From Streptomyces sp. HB132 (lineage in GTDB: Bacteria > Actinomycetota > Actinomycetes > Streptomycetales > Streptomycetaceae): a stretch of 64,000 nucleotides of DNA. Made by a program: the position numbers and the translations under genes. This document shows, piece after piece, positions 7,638 through 17,263 of this stretch (the first letter of the stretch is position 1; every line of letters starts with the position of its first letter). Location of the stretch: the NCBI RefSeq assembly GCF_016909575.1, contig NZ_JAFBGA010000009.1, positions 124,001 through 188,000 on the forward strand, written 5' to 3'. A model generated the notes under the pieces. It was given only the letters and a program-made list of their open reading frames with translations, did no database searches and was not told the DNA's origin.

Positions 7638-8924
7638 ATGTCTCGTAACAACGGCATGGACAGGCGGCAGCTGCTGAAGCTGGCCGGCCTCTCGGCAGCC
7701 GGTCTCGGGCTCACCGCGGCCGGCTGCGGCTCGGGCGGCAGTGGTTCCGGTGGTCCGGTCACCATCCGGCACTCGTGGTGGGGCGCGGACGACCGTGCCA
7801 AGAAGGTCCAGCAGTGTGTCGGGATCTTCGAGAAGAAGCACCCGAAGATCAAGGTGAAGACGGACTTCCAGCAGTACCCGGACTTCTGGAAGAAGTTCAA
7901 CACCCAGGCTGCCGGCGGCAACCCCCCGGACGTCATCCAGAACGCCGTGACCTTCCTGCGCAAGTACGAGGCGAAGAACGTTCTGCTCGACCTCAGCCCC
8001 CAGGTGGAGAAGGGCAACCTCGACCTCGGCGGCTTCCGCTCCGGGCTGGAGAAGTTCGCCGAGATCGACGGCAAGCTGCTCGGTGTGCCGGTCGGAAGCA
8101 ACTCGATGGCTCTGGTCATCGACGAGAAGGTGTACGACAAGGCGGGCATCGCGCCCCGGATCGGCTGGACGTGGGACGACTGGTACGCCGGTCTCCAGAA
8201 GATCAGGAGCGGGCAGAAGGTCGCCGGTGACGCCGGACCGCACGGTGTGATGTACCTCTACGACCTGATCCTGCGCCAGAACGGCAAGGCCTTCTTCACC
8301 GAGGACGGCATGGGCTTCGGCGAGGCCGAGCTGCTGCCGTACTGGACGGAGGCCCTCGAGCGGGTCGAGGCGGGGCTCTACGCCGACCCGAACAAGGTCG
8401 AGCAGATCAAGCCCGCCTCGGCGACAGCCAAGGGCCTGTCCGCCGGCGAGTTCACCTGGGACAACTTCTCCGTCCGCTACAGCGCGGAGGGCGGGAGCAG
8501 TTACGGCCTCGCGCCCATCCCGAGCACCGACGGCAAGAAGACCGGCCAGTATCTGGGGTCGCTGATGCTGAGCGGCACGGCGCGTACCAAGCACCCTGCC
8601 GAGGTGGCCACCTTCATCAGCTTCATGACCCACGACCCCGAGGTCGCCCGGATCATGGGATACGACCGCGGCGTGCCCGCCACCACCGCGCAGTTCGAGG
8701 CATTCCAGCCCACCGACGCCCCGAGCAAGGCGATCGCCGCGTACGAGACCGCCATCGCGGACGCGGGCGTTCTCGAGCCGATCACCCCGCACCCGGCGGG
8801 CGCGGACGTCATCGAGGCGGCCTTCCTCCGCATCGGCGCAGACCTGGCGCTGGGCAAGACCTCGCCGAAGGACTCTGTGGAGCAGTTCTTCTCCGAGGCG
8901 AAGACCGCCCTCGCCTCGAACTGA
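7638..8924 (+). CDS. ABC transporter sugar-binding lipoprotein
   Basis: A 428-residue family-1 extracellular solute-binding protein. The N-terminus has a twin-arginine motif (DRRQLLK, 8-14), a hydrophobic stretch and a lipobox TAAGC with the acylated cysteine at 30, so it is probably Tat-exported and tethered to the outer face of the membrane. It should capture an oligosaccharide and pass it to the two permeases encoded next. The ATG at 7638 is preceded by GGTGGGGG. The context (DUF624 protein and a PL26-type lyase in the same operon) suggests rhamnogalacturonan- or pectin-derived saccharides. No transporter ATPase gene is present; Streptomyces importers of this kind commonly share the multi-operon ATPase MsiK. 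Confidence 0.88.
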   Translation: MSRNNGMDRRQLLKLAGLSAAGLGLTAAGCGSGGSGSGGPVTIRHSWWGADDRAKKVQQCVGIFEKKHPKIKVKTDFQQYPDFWKKFNTQAAGGNPPDVIQNAVTFLRKYEAKNVLLDLSPQVEKGNLDLGGFRSGLEKFAEIDGKLLGVPVGSNSMALVIDEKVYDKAGIAPRIGWTWDDWYAGLQKIRSGQKVAGDAGPHGVMYLYDLILRQNGKAFFTEDGMGFGEAELLPYWTEALERVEAGLYADPNKVEQIKPASATAKGLSAGEFTWDNFSVRYSAEGGSSYGLAPIPSTDGKKTGQYLGSLMLSGTARTKHPAEVATFISFMTHDPEVARIMGYDRGVPATTAQFEAFQPTDAPSKAIAAYETAIADAGVLEPITPHPAGADVIEAAFLRIGADLALGKTSPKDSVEQFFSEAKTALASN

Positions 8925-8931
8925 GAGGACC

Positions 8932-9927
8932 GTGGTGACTCACACCCACCCCTCCCCGGGCGCACTCGCCGCCCGGGACGACCGCTCCGCCGCCAAGCGG
9001 AACGGTCCCCGAGGAGAAGCGCCGCCCACCGCCCCGAAGCGGTGGGACCGCGCCGAGAACCTGGCCGGCTACCTGTTCATGTCGCCCTGGATCGCGGGCT
9101 TCCTGTTCCTGATCGCCGGCCCCATGGTGTTCTCGCTGTACCTGTCGTTCACCGAGTACAACCTGTTCGAAGCGCCGCGCTGGATCGGCCTGCAGAACTT
9201 CACCGACATGTTCGCCGACCCCCGCTGGCGCCAGTCGGTGAAGGTCACCTCCTGGTACGTGCTGATCGGCACCCCGGTCAAGCTGGCCGCCGCGCTCGCC
9301 GTCGCCATGCTGCTCGCGCAGAAGCGGTGGGGCCAGTCCTTCTACCGGGCGGCGTTCTACGCCCCGTCCCTGATCGGGGCGAGCGTCTCGGCGGCCATCG
9401 TCTGGCGCGCGCTGTTCTCGGACGACGCGATCGTCGACCGTACGCAGAAGGTGTTCGGCGTCGAGGTCGGCGGCTGGATCGGCGACCCCTCGATGATCAT
9501 CTACGCGCTCATCGCCCTCACCGTCTGGCAGTTCGGCGCGCCGATGGTCATCTTCCTGGCCGGCCTCAAGCAGGTGCCTCGCGAGCTCTACGAGGCGGCC
9601 GAGGTGGACGGAGCCGGCCCCTGGCGCAGGTTCTTCCACATCACCCTGCCGATGATCTCGCCCGTGCTGTTCTTCAACGTCCTGCTGGAGACCATCCACT
9701 CCTTCCAGATCTTCGGCTCGGCCTACATCGTCAGCAACGGCAGCTGCGGACCGGCCGACGCCACGCTCGTCTACACCTGCTACCTGTACGAACAAGGCTT
9801 CGTGAACAGCCGCATGGGATTCGCCTCGGCCATGGGATGGCTGCTGCTGCTCGCGGTCGGTCTGGTCACGGCCGTCCTGTTCCGGTCCCAGAAGCGCTGG
9901 GTGCACTACGAGGAGGGCGGCCGATGA
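8932..9927 (+). CDS. ABC sugar transporter permease 1 (MalF/LplB type)
   Basis: About 331 residues with a polar N-terminal extension (1-40), six predicted membrane helices from about residue 45, and the EAA loop YEAAEVDGAGPW-RRFFHITLP (220-240) that contacts the ATPase. It forms the heterodimeric channel with the next gene product. Seven bases separate it from the binding-protein gene. Two adjacent GTG codons (8932 and 8935) can start it; the second has better spacing to GAGAGG at 8923-8928. Confidence 0.88.
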   Translation: MVTHTHPSPGALAARDDRSAAKRNGPRGEAPPTAPKRWDRAENLAGYLFMSPWIAGFLFLIAGPMVFSLYLSFTEYNLFEAPRWIGLQNFTDMFADPRWRQSVKVTSWYVLIGTPVKLAAALAVAMLLAQKRWGQSFYRAAFYAPSLIGASVSAAIVWRALFSDDAIVDRTQKVFGVEVGGWIGDPSMIIYALIALTVWQFGAPMVIFLAGLKQVPRELYEAAEVDGAGPWRRFFHITLPMISPVLFFNVLLETIHSFQIFGSAYIVSNGSCGPADATLVYTCYLYEQGFVNSRMGFASAMGWLLLLAVGLVTAVLFRSQKRWVHYEEGGR

Positions 9928-10784
9928 GTCCCCTGACAGCAGCCCTACGGCGCCGGGGTCCCGGCGCACTCGCCTGGCACCTCGGTGCGCTCGTCATCCT
10001 CGCCGTGGTCCTCTACCCGGTGGTGTGGACGATCGGGGCCTCCTTCAAGCCCAGTGCCGAGATCATCGGCGCCCTGGACCTGTTGCCGGCCGACCCGATC
10101 GGCGACAACTACACCCGCCTCACCGAGGGCATCGCGGACATCCCGATCTCGACGTTCTTCCTGAACTCGACGTACATAGCCGTCGGTTCCGTGATCGGCG
10201 TGGTGCTGTCCTGCTCGCTGACCGCCTACGCCTTCGCCAAGGTGCGGTTCGCCGGCCGCAACGCCATGTTCGCCATCATGATCGGCACGCTCCTGCTGCC
10301 GTACCACGTACTGATCATCCCGCAGTACGTCCTCTTCCAGAAGCTGGAGCTGATCAACACCTTCACGCCGCTGCTGATCGGCAAGTACCTGGCCACCGAC
10401 GCCTTCTTCGTCTTCCTGATGGTGCAGTTCATGCGCGGGCTGCCCAAGGAGCTCGACGAGGCGGCGCGGCTGGACGGCTGCGGGCACCTGAGGACCTACT
10501 GGTCCATCGTCATGCCGCTCTGCCGGCCGGCGCTCGTCACCAGCGCGATCTTCACGTTCATCAATGCCTGGAACGACTTCATGGGCCCCCTGCTCTACCT
10601 CAACGAGCCGGACAAGTACACCGTCTCGATGGGGCTGAAGATGTTCATCGACCAGGACGCGGTGGCGGACTACGGCGGCATGATCGCCATGTCGCTGGTG
10701 GCCCTGCTCCCGGTCCTGGCCTTCTTCGTGGCATTCCAGCGGTACCTGATCGACGGCATGGCCACCTCGGGCCTGAAGGGCTGA
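9924..10784 (+). CDS. ABC sugar transporter permease 2 (MalG/LplC type)
   Basis: A 286-residue permease with six predicted helices. The EAA loop is at 179-198 (DEAARLDGCG followed by HLRTYWSIVMP). Its ATG overlaps the stop of permease 1 (ATGA), so the two subunits are translationally coupled. The carboxyl end FQRYLIDGMATSGLKG is typical of CUT1-family permeases. Confidence 0.9.
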   Translation: MSPLTAALRRRGPGALAWHLGALVILAVVLYPVVWTIGASFKPSAEIIGALDLLPADPIGDNYTRLTEGIADIPISTFFLNSTYIAVGSVIGVVLSCSLTAYAFAKVRFAGRNAMFAIMIGTLLLPYHVLIIPQYVLFQKLELINTFTPLLIGKYLATDAFFVFLMVQFMRGLPKELDEAARLDGCGHLRTYWSIVMPLCRPALVTSAIFTFINAWNDFMGPLLYLNEPDKYTVSMGLKMFIDQDAVADYGGMIAMSLVALLPVLAFFVAFQRYLIDGMATSGLKG

Positions 10785-10790
10785 CGCGGC

Positions 10791-11381
10791 GTGGCGACGA
10801 AGACCCGTACACCGGCCGGGCGTTCGCGCGTCATGGACCGTTTCGCCCTGTTCTCCGAATGCCTGCTCGTCGGCGTCTGGATCGCCGCGGCCGCCCTGCC
10901 CCTGGTCACCTTCCCCGCGGCCTTCGCCGCCGGGACCCGGCACCTGCGCCGCTACCTCGCCGGTGAGCACGGCGGCCTGCGCGAGTTCGCCGGCGACGTC
11001 CGGACCGCGGTCCGCGGCGGGTGGATCGTCGGCGCGGCCGTATGGGCCGCCGCGGCCCTGCTCCTGCTCGACATGGCCGCCGTCCGGGCCGGGCTGCCGG
11101 GCGGCTCCTTCGTGGGCGCCGTCGGCATCCTCGCCATGATCGGTCTCCTGGTCGCCGTCCTGCGCGCCGCTTCGGCCTGGGAGCCCGGCGCGCTCTGGCG
11201 CACCCTCCTCGCCGAGGCAGGCCGCACCACGGTGCGCGACCCGGCCGGCTCCCTCCTCCTCGTCTGCGGGATGGCCGTCGTCGTGCTGTCCGGCGCTCTG
11301 GTGCTGCCGCTGGCCGTTCCCGTCCTCGGGGCCGTCGCGGCCGCGGCCACCGCGGTGCGAGAGCGCCGGCTCTCCCGCTGA
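10791..11381 (+). CDS. DUF624 (YesL-type) membrane protein
   Basis: A 196-residue protein with about five hydrophobic helices. An early helix is followed by the LPLVTFPAAFAAGTRHLRRY segment, the hallmark of DUF624/YesL proteins. In Bacillus, yesL sits in the rhamnogalacturonan gene cluster, and the family often accompanies CUT1 sugar importers; its biochemical role is not established. It follows permease 2 by six bases with a GTG start; an ATG at 10833 is an alternative. The location supports an accessory role in uptake of the same substrate. Confidence 0.75.
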   Translation: MATKTRTPAGRSRVMDRFALFSECLLVGVWIAAAALPLVTFPAAFAAGTRHLRRYLAGEHGGLREFAGDVRTAVRGGWIVGAAVWAAAALLLLDMAAVRAGLPGGSFVGAVGILAMIGLLVAVLRAASAWEPGALWRTLLAEAGRTTVRDPAGSLLLVCGMAVVVLSGALVLPLAVPVLGAVAAAATAVRERRLSR

Positions 11382-11432
11382 CCCGTTCCTGTTCGTTCCC
11401 TGTCCCGAATCCGCACGGAGAGAGGCACAACC

Positions 11433-14195
11433 ATGTCCAGGATGCCCCGCAGAGCGCTCCTGAAGGCCGCGGCAGCGGCCGGAGCGGCCGCACGGTTCAG
11501 CTGGTCCCTCGGCGCCACTCCCGCCTCCGCGGCCGGGAGCGCGGAGCACCCGGACGAACCGGAGCACCCGGACGAACCCGTCTTCCTGACCTGGCTGGAG
11601 TCCGGCGGCCTCGGTGCGGCCCCCGGATCCACGCTCGGGGTGCCCTGGCCCAAGGGGCGGCACACCAAGGACCAGACGTTCGCCCTGTCCACCGAGGACG
11701 GCAAGGACGTCCCCGTCCAGACCTGGCCCATCGGCTACTGGCCCGACGGTTCGCTCAAGTGGACCGCGCACGCGGTGGGCCCCGAGGTCACCGCCAAGAA
11801 GTTCTCCCTCCGCGCCGGCGCCCCGGCGGCCCCGTCGAAGAAGGTCACGGCGGTCCGCAAGGGCGGCACCATCACCGTCTCCACGGGGGTGATCACAGCG
11901 AGGCTCGGGACGAACGGTTCCGCCCTCGTCAAGACCGTCACGCGCGGCTCCACCGAGATAGCCCGCGACGGCCGGCTCGTCCTCGTGCGCCAGGGGGAGA
12001 TCGAGGACGGCGACCAGGGCAGCGAGAAGTACGAACGCTTCGAGAGCGTCGTCGAGGAGGCCGTGGTCGAACAGGACGGACCGGTCCGGGCCGTGGTCCG
12101 CATCGATGGCAGGCACCGCAAGGGTTCACGATCCTGGATGCCGTTCTCCGTACGCCTCTACTTCTACGCCGGTGCCGACTCCTTCCGGATGGTGCACACC
12201 ATCACGTACGACGGCACCCTCGAGCCCGGCAAGGCGAGCGGCGACTTCGTGCGCGGCCTCGGCGTCCGCTTCACCGTGCCCATGCGTGACGCGGCCTACG
12301 ACCGCCACATCCGCATCGGCGCTGACGGCACCGGACTCCTGCGGGAAGCCGTCAAGGGCATCACCGGGCTGCGCCGCGACCCGGGGGCGGCCGTGCGCGA
12401 GGCGCAGTTCGCCGGTCAGAAGCTCCCCGACCCCGCCACCTGGGACCAGCGGGTCACCACCCGGCTCCAGTACATCCCCGAATGGGGCGACTACACGCTC
12501 TCCCAGCTGTCCGCCGACGGCTTCGGCCTGCGCAAGCGCACGAAGAAGGGGCACGGCTGGATCGGTGCCGGCGGCGGACGGAGGGCATCGGGCTTCGGGT
12601 ACGTCGGAGGCCCCAGCGGGGGGTTCTCCTTCGGGCTCCGCGACTTCTGGGAGAAGCACCCCGCCCAGCTCGACATCCGTGACGCGCACACCGACGAGGC
12701 GGAGGTCACCCTCTGGCTCTGGTCGCCCGAGGCCCAGCCCATGGACCTGCGCTTCTACCACGACGGCATGGGACAGGAGACCTACCCGGAGCAGCTCGAA
12801 GGCCTCAACATCACGTACGAGGACTACGAACCGGGCTTCGGCACCCCGTACGGCATCGCGCGGACCAGCGAACTCCTGTTCTGGGCGAACGAATCCACCC
12901 CGGCGCCCGAGACACTCGCCCAGCAGGTCGACGCCGTACGCACACCGCCCCAGCTGGCCGCCCCGCCCAACCAGCTCGTGAAGGCGAAGGTCTTCGGCGG
13001 CCTCTTCGCCGAACCCGACCGCTCCACCGGCGCGAAGTCGAAGATCGAGGACCACCTGGACTTCCTCTTCACGTACTACAAGGACCAGGTGGAGATGCGC
13101 CGTTGGTACGGCTTCTGGGACTACGGCGACATCATGCACACCTACGACCCGACCCGCCACCAGTGGTGCTACGACGTCGGCGGCTACGCCTGGGACAACT
13201 CCGAACTGTCGCCCGACCTCTGGCTCTGGTACGCCTACATGCGCTCCGGCCGCGCCGACATCTACCGCTTCGCCGAGGCCATGACCCGGCACACCGGGGA
13301 GGTCGACGTCTACCACCTCGGCAAATGGGCGGGGCTCGGCACCCGCCACGGTGTCCAGCACTTCGCCGACAGCGCCAAGCAGCAGCGCATCGCCAACACC
13401 ACCTACCGGCGCATGTTCTACTTCCTCACCGCCGACGAACGCGTCGGTGACCTCATGCACGCCAACGTCGACTCCGACGAGACCTTCCTCGCCCTCGACC
13501 CGATCCGCAAGATCCGCACCGAGCCCTACACCCCCGACCGCCACGCGCTGTCCATCGGCTTCGGCACCGACTGGAGCGGCCTCGTCTCCGCCTGGCTCAC
13601 CGAGTGGGAACGGCGTGGGCCCAAGTGGGAGAAGGCCAGGGCCCGCGTCCTGTCCACCATGGAGACCATCGCCGCCCAGCCCAACGGCTTCGTGCAGGGC
13701 GTCGGCCTCTACGACCTGGACACCGGGAAGTTCGCGATCGCCGACAAGCCTGCGGTCGGCGTCTCGCACCTGTCGGCCATGTTCGGCCTGGTCGAGCTCA
13801 ACGCCGAGCTCATCGACATGATCGACATGCCCGCGTTCGAAGCCGCCTGGGTCGACTACTGCCGCTACTTCAACGCCACCAAGGCCGAGCAGGCCGCCCG
13901 CTACGGCAGCGACTTCGGCACCCTCCTGCTGTTCCAGGGCCACTCGCGCCAGGACGCCTACGCCGCCGTACGGACCGGCGACGTCACCCTGGCCACCCGG
14001 GCGTGGAAGCAGTTCTACAGCAGCGCCGACACCTGGGACTACAAGGAGAGCACCGACTGGAGCACCAGGAAGATCGAAGGGCCCACCGGGCCCGTACCGG
14101 GCAGTGAGGCGGCCTGGGTCAGCACCAACACCACCGCCCTGTACGGCCTGGCGGCCATCCAGAACCTCGCGCTCGTCGGCGACTGGATGCCGTAG
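11433..14195 (+). CDS. Secreted exo-rhamnogalacturonan lyase family protein (PL26/YetA-like)
   Basis: A 920-residue protein with an N-terminal twin-arginine-like signal (RRALLK at 6-11, an Ala-rich hydrophobic stretch, and an AxA-like site near residue 34). The body resembles the PcRGLX/YetA family: an N-terminal beta domain with WPIGYWPDGSLKWTAHAV (about 98-115), a middle beta-sandwich region (about 140-450) rich in aromatic residues, and a C-terminal helical barrel (about 500-915). Family members cleave rhamnogalacturonan I from chain ends (PL26) or are uncharacterised (YetA, next to lplABC in Bacillus). ATG 11433 has GGAGAGAGG upstream. It is the last gene of the importer operon, so liberated saccharides would be taken up by the adjacent transporter. 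Family assignment is from pattern recognition; substrate is inferred. Confidence 0.75.
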   Translation: MSRMPRRALLKAAAAAGAAARFSWSLGATPASAAGSAEHPDEPEHPDEPVFLTWLESGGLGAAPGSTLGVPWPKGRHTKDQTFALSTEDGKDVPVQTWPIGYWPDGSLKWTAHAVGPEVTAKKFSLRAGAPAAPSKKVTAVRKGGTITVSTGVITARLGTNGSALVKTVTRGSTEIARDGRLVLVRQGEIEDGDQGSEKYERFESVVEEAVVEQDGPVRAVVRIDGRHRKGSRSWMPFSVRLYFYAGADSFRMVHTITYDGTLEPGKASGDFVRGLGVRFTVPMRDAAYDRHIRIGADGTGLLREAVKGITGLRRDPGAAVREAQFAGQKLPDPATWDQRVTTRLQYIPEWGDYTLSQLSADGFGLRKRTKKGHGWIGAGGGRRASGFGYVGGPSGGFSFGLRDFWEKHPAQLDIRDAHTDEAEVTLWLWSPEAQPMDLRFYHDGMGQETYPEQLEGLNITYEDYEPGFGTPYGIARTSELLFWANESTPAPETLAQQVDAVRTPPQLAAPPNQLVKAKVFGGLFAEPDRSTGAKSKIEDHLDFLFTYYKDQVEMRRWYGFWDYGDIMHTYDPTRHQWCYDVGGYAWDNSELSPDLWLWYAYMRSGRADIYRFAEAMTRHTGEVDVYHLGKWAGLGTRHGVQHFADSAKQQRIANTTYRRMFYFLTADERVGDLMHANVDSDETFLALDPIRKIRTEPYTPDRHALSIGFGTDWSGLVSAWLTEWERRGPKWEKARARVLSTMETIAAQPNGFVQGVGLYDLDTGKFAIADKPAVGVSHLSAMFGLVELNAELIDMIDMPAFEAAWVDYCRYFNATKAEQAARYGSDFGTLLLFQGHSRQDAYAAVRTGDVTLATRAWKQFYSSADTWDYKESTDWSTRKIEGPTGPVPGSEAAWVSTNTTALYGLAAIQNLALVGDWMP

Positions 14196-14202
14196 GGCCT
14201 CC

Positions 14203-14232
14203 CGTCCGGATCACGCGGGACTGATCCGGACG
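14203..14232. terminator. Bidirectional hairpin terminator
   Basis: An 11-bp perfect stem (14203-14213 and 14222-14232) with an 8-base loop in the 44-bp gap between the lyase gene and the converging membrane-protein gene. Confidence 0.8.
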
Positions 14233-14239
14233 AGAACCA

Positions 14240-16684
14240 CTAACGCATCCGGCCGAAGCTCTCCCGCACCCGGCGCGCGTCGCGCAGCCGCTGCTCGTAG
14301 GTCGCACCGACCGCGAGGAGCAGCAGCCCGGCGAGCGCCGGGGGCGCCCAGCGGGGGAGGGCGTCGAAGACCTGGACCACATGGGGGGTCAGTTCGTGCA
14401 GCCCGTCCAGCGCCAGGACCGAGCCGCCCAGCACCAGGGGCGCCTGGAGCCGCAGCCGGGCGCCCACCAGCGTGACCACCAGTGCGGCGACACCCAGCAG
14501 CAGAGGCCGCAGCCAGTGCGGATCGCCCCAGGCGACCACGAGGCTCGGCACCATCGTCATGGACAGAGCGGGGCCGTACGTCACCCACGAGGAGGCGGCC
14601 GGTTCCCTGCGGCGACGCACGAAGCCCACGGCGAAAGCGGCCACGGACACCGGCAGCGTGTACGCCTCGGGATCCGTCACCCCCGAAGCCATCAGCCGCA
14701 CCCATGCCGCCGCCACGAACAGGGCCGCCGCCGGATACCCCGCCACGCGCCGACGCTCCGGCCGCGACGCGGTGGCCGCGGCCAGCACCCCGCACAACCC
14801 CAGCACCAGTGCCAGGAACGGCGGGTCCGTCACAGCCAGAGCCACGGCGACCACCGCGGCGAACGCGCCCACGAGTTCCACCGAGGCCGCGACGACAGAC
14901 GTCTCCAGCCGGGCCCCGAGCAGCACCGTCGCCGCCGTCACCACCAGCACCAGCGGGGCGGTGTGCGGGGCGCTCCACCCCAGCGACGCGCCCACGGCGC
15001 CCGTGACGGCGATCGCGCACAGCACCGAGGCGCAGGCGAGCACCGCCCGCACGGCCGGCACCCGGGAGCCGGCCGCGGAGGCCGCGAACAGGACCACCAG
15101 CGCCCCGGACACCGCGTACGTCGCGGGCTCGGCGGCCAGCCCGAGCAGCCCCACGCTGCCGGCTCCCACCAGCGCGCACACCAGGCAGGTCACCGCGATC
15201 GCGTCGGCCGCACGGCGCACCGCGGGAGCCAGCAGAGCCGCTACCAGCAGCAGCTCCACGCCCAGGGCCACCGCGTACGGCGCGTCCGCCACCGCGAGCA
15301 GCGCCAGGACCGCACACCAGCCCAGAACCGCCGCGCACGCCGCCGCCGTCACGCGCCGCCCCTTCTCCGGGAGCCCCCGCGGCCACCTGACGTGCAGTGC
15401 GGCCGACAGCCCCGCGACCACGACCAGCACCACGGGGGAGGAAGCCGACTCCGACCACGGCACCGTGAGCCCCAGCGCCTCCTGGAACCCGTCCGGCGCC
15501 CCGGACCACACACCCGCCGTCACGGACACCGGACCCAGCAGCACCGCGGCCACCACGGGCGCCGCCCACAGCACCGCGCCCGCCACGACCGAGGCCGACG
15601 CGGCCAGGACACCCCACACGACCGGGCGCGGGACCCCCCGCAACCGCAGTACTAGCGACAGGGCCGCTCCGCACAGGAGATACACCACGACCGCCCTGTC
15701 CCACGGCAGCCCGGCACCCGGCACACCGCCCACCGCGGCAACCGCCGCGAGGCCCCCCACGACACCCCCGAGGACCGCCGACTCCTTGGGCGCCCGCCAG
15801 GCCCCGGCCACCGCCACGACCGCTCCGGCCAGCAGCAGCGCGCCCGGCCCCACGGCCCCGTACACACTGTCGGCCGACAGGGACAGGCCCAGAGCCAGGG
15901 CCAGCGAGATCAGCCCGGTCAGCACCGCGCCGGCGAACGCCGTGATCCGTACCGCGAGCCCCCGGCCAAAGGACGCCACCGCGACGTCCGCCGCCGCCGT
16001 CACCATGAGCGCCCAGCCGAAGCCCGTCCCGGACGCCCCCATGGCCCAGGCGGCGAACACCAGCGGCAGCTGGCCCACCACCACGGCCGCGGGCAACGGC
16101 ACCCGCAGCCGGCCGAACAGCAGCCCGTACAGGGTCCACGCCGCCGCCAGCACGGCCGATGCGAGCGCCGCGAAGGCACGCCCGTCCGTATCCGGCGCCA
16201 CGACCGCGTGCAGCGCGAAGGCGTCCAGCACCGTCAGCACCAGCGCGAGAGCCGCCACCGCCTCAGCCGTCGAGGGCAGCGACCGGCCCAGCAGCAGTGC
16301 GGGCGCCACCAGAGCACCCACGGTCACCGCCGCCAGCACCGCCGAGCGGCCCGCGATGCCCATCTCGCCCCAGCTGAAGAGAGTGAACGCGATCGCCGCG
16401 ACCGTGAGCAGCAACCCACCGAGGACCAGCAGCACGTTCTGCGTGCCGTGCGCGGGGGAGGGGGCGGGAGTGAACGGCCGGACGGCGGACGGGCCGGCGT
16501 GGGCGTACGCCCGGGCGGCGGGCGGGACGGCATGCGCCGGGGGACGCGACGGCGCGGCCGGCGTGCGCAGCACGTTCAGCAGCCAAGCGCGACGGGTCAG
16601 CAGCTGCGCCCGGCGGGCGTCCAGCCGGGCCAGTTCGTGATCGAGGAGGGCCAACTCCTCTGCGGGCGGCGGCACATGTCTCAT
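14240..16684 (-). CDS. Large polytopic membrane protein, function unknown
   Basis: An 814-residue protein. Residues 1-45 form a charged helical segment (AEELALLDHELARLDARR) likely to be a short coiled coil, followed by a Pro/Ala-rich linker to about 80; the remaining 700 residues are almost entirely Ala/Val/Leu/Gly helices, probably more than 20 membrane spans. It resembles the very large Ala-rich membrane proteins of Streptomyces sometimes labelled SCO7613 C-terminal domain proteins. No catalytic motif is evident. The ATG at 16684 is chosen because the same frame, open to 17254, would otherwise overlap the divergent SRPBCC gene. The opposite strand also stays open for long stretches, a by-product of GC-rich Ala codons. 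Confidence 0.75.
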   Translation of the reverse strand: MRHVPPPAEELALLDHELARLDARRAQLLTRRAWLLNVLRTPAAPSRPPAHAVPPAARAYAHAGPSAVRPFTPAPSPAHGTQNVLLVLGGLLLTVAAIAFTLFSWGEMGIAGRSAVLAAVTVGALVAPALLLGRSLPSTAEAVAALALVLTVLDAFALHAVVAPDTDGRAFAALASAVLAAAWTLYGLLFGRLRVPLPAAVVVGQLPLVFAAWAMGASGTGFGWALMVTAAADVAVASFGRGLAVRITAFAGAVLTGLISLALALGLSLSADSVYGAVGPGALLLAGAVVAVAGAWRAPKESAVLGGVVGGLAAVAAVGGVPGAGLPWDRAVVVYLLCGAALSLVLRLRGVPRPVVWGVLAASASVVAGAVLWAAPVVAAVLLGPVSVTAGVWSGAPDGFQEALGLTVPWSESASSPVVLVVVAGLSAALHVRWPRGLPEKGRRVTAAACAAVLGWCAVLALLAVADAPYAVALGVELLLVAALLAPAVRRAADAIAVTCLVCALVGAGSVGLLGLAAEPATYAVSGALVVLFAASAAGSRVPAVRAVLACASVLCAIAVTGAVGASLGWSAPHTAPLVLVVTAATVLLGARLETSVVAASVELVGAFAAVVAVALAVTDPPFLALVLGLCGVLAAATASRPERRRVAGYPAAALFVAAAWVRLMASGVTDPEAYTLPVSVAAFAVGFVRRRREPAASSWVTYGPALSMTMVPSLVVAWGDPHWLRPLLLGVAALVVTLVGARLRLQAPLVLGGSVLALDGLHELTPHVVQVFDALPRWAPPALAGLLLLAVGATYEQRLRDARRVRESFGRMR

Positions 16685-16777
16685 GTACGGAAGTGTGGCG
16701 GTGGCCACACCTGCCGTGCATGCGTCGGGATACTCAGTTCCGTGGCTGAGTAGGTCCCCTGCGCGCAGACTGGATCC

Positions 16778-17224
16778 ATGGACTGGAACCACTACCGCTT
16801 CAGGAACGTGTGGGAGCTGCCCGCGCCGCCGGACACCGTGTACGCCGCTCTGGAGCGCGCCGAGGACTACCCGCGATGGTGGCCCCAGGTCCGTGCGGTC
16901 GACCGCGTCGACGACACCGCCGCCACGGCGCGCATCCGCTCGTTCCTCCCGTACGACCTCGTCATGACACTGCGGCAGCGCCGCGGCGACCCCGTCGCAC
17001 GGACACTCGAAGCGGTGATGAGCGGCGACCTCGAAGGATGGGCCCGCTGGACCGTCGCCCCGCACCACGGCGGCAGCCGCATCGTCTACGAGCAGGAATC
17101 CGACGTACGCAGGACGGTGCTGCGCCGGCTCGCCGTGCCCGGGCGTCTCGTCTTCCGTGCCAACCACGCGCTGATGATGCGCGCCGGACGACGCGGGCTG
17201 AGAGCATGGCTCCAAGCGGTTTGA
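16778..17224 (+). CDS. SRPBCC-family (START/polyketide cyclase-like) protein
   Basis: A 148-residue protein of the SRPBCC fold. It begins with the typical first strand and helix (VWELPAPPDTVYAALERAEDYPRWW, about 11-35) and ends in a long C-terminal helix. The fold encloses a hydrophobic ligand cavity; members are cyclases, lipid carriers or hydrolases. No polyketide genes are near, so a biosynthetic role is unlikely. It starts 93 bp from the divergent membrane-protein gene and lies just upstream of tRNA-Val copy 2. Confidence 0.8.
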   Translation: MDWNHYRFRNVWELPAPPDTVYAALERAEDYPRWWPQVRAVDRVDDTAATARIRSFLPYDLVMTLRQRRGDPVARTLEAVMSGDLEGWARWTVAPHHGGSRIVYEQESDVRRTVLRRLAVPGRLVFRANHALMMRAGRRGLRAWLQAV

Positions 17225-17250
17225 ACAGGGGCCGTCGAGCCCTGTATGGT
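17221..17250 (+). promoter_or_regulatory. Promoter of tRNA-Val copy 2
   Basis: TTGAAC (17221-17226) and TATGGT (17245-17250) are separated by 18 bp and end 13 bases before the tRNA, a good match to a housekeeping sigma-factor promoter. Confidence 0.65.
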
Positions 17251-17263
17251 TCAACCCGTTCCC

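Noticed and set aside
14472..16640. 722-codon open frame antisense to the large membrane protein
   Set aside because: Translation is Thr/Ser/Ala/Arg-rich with no domain pattern. It mirrors Ala/Val/Leu codons of the opposite strand in very GC-rich DNA.
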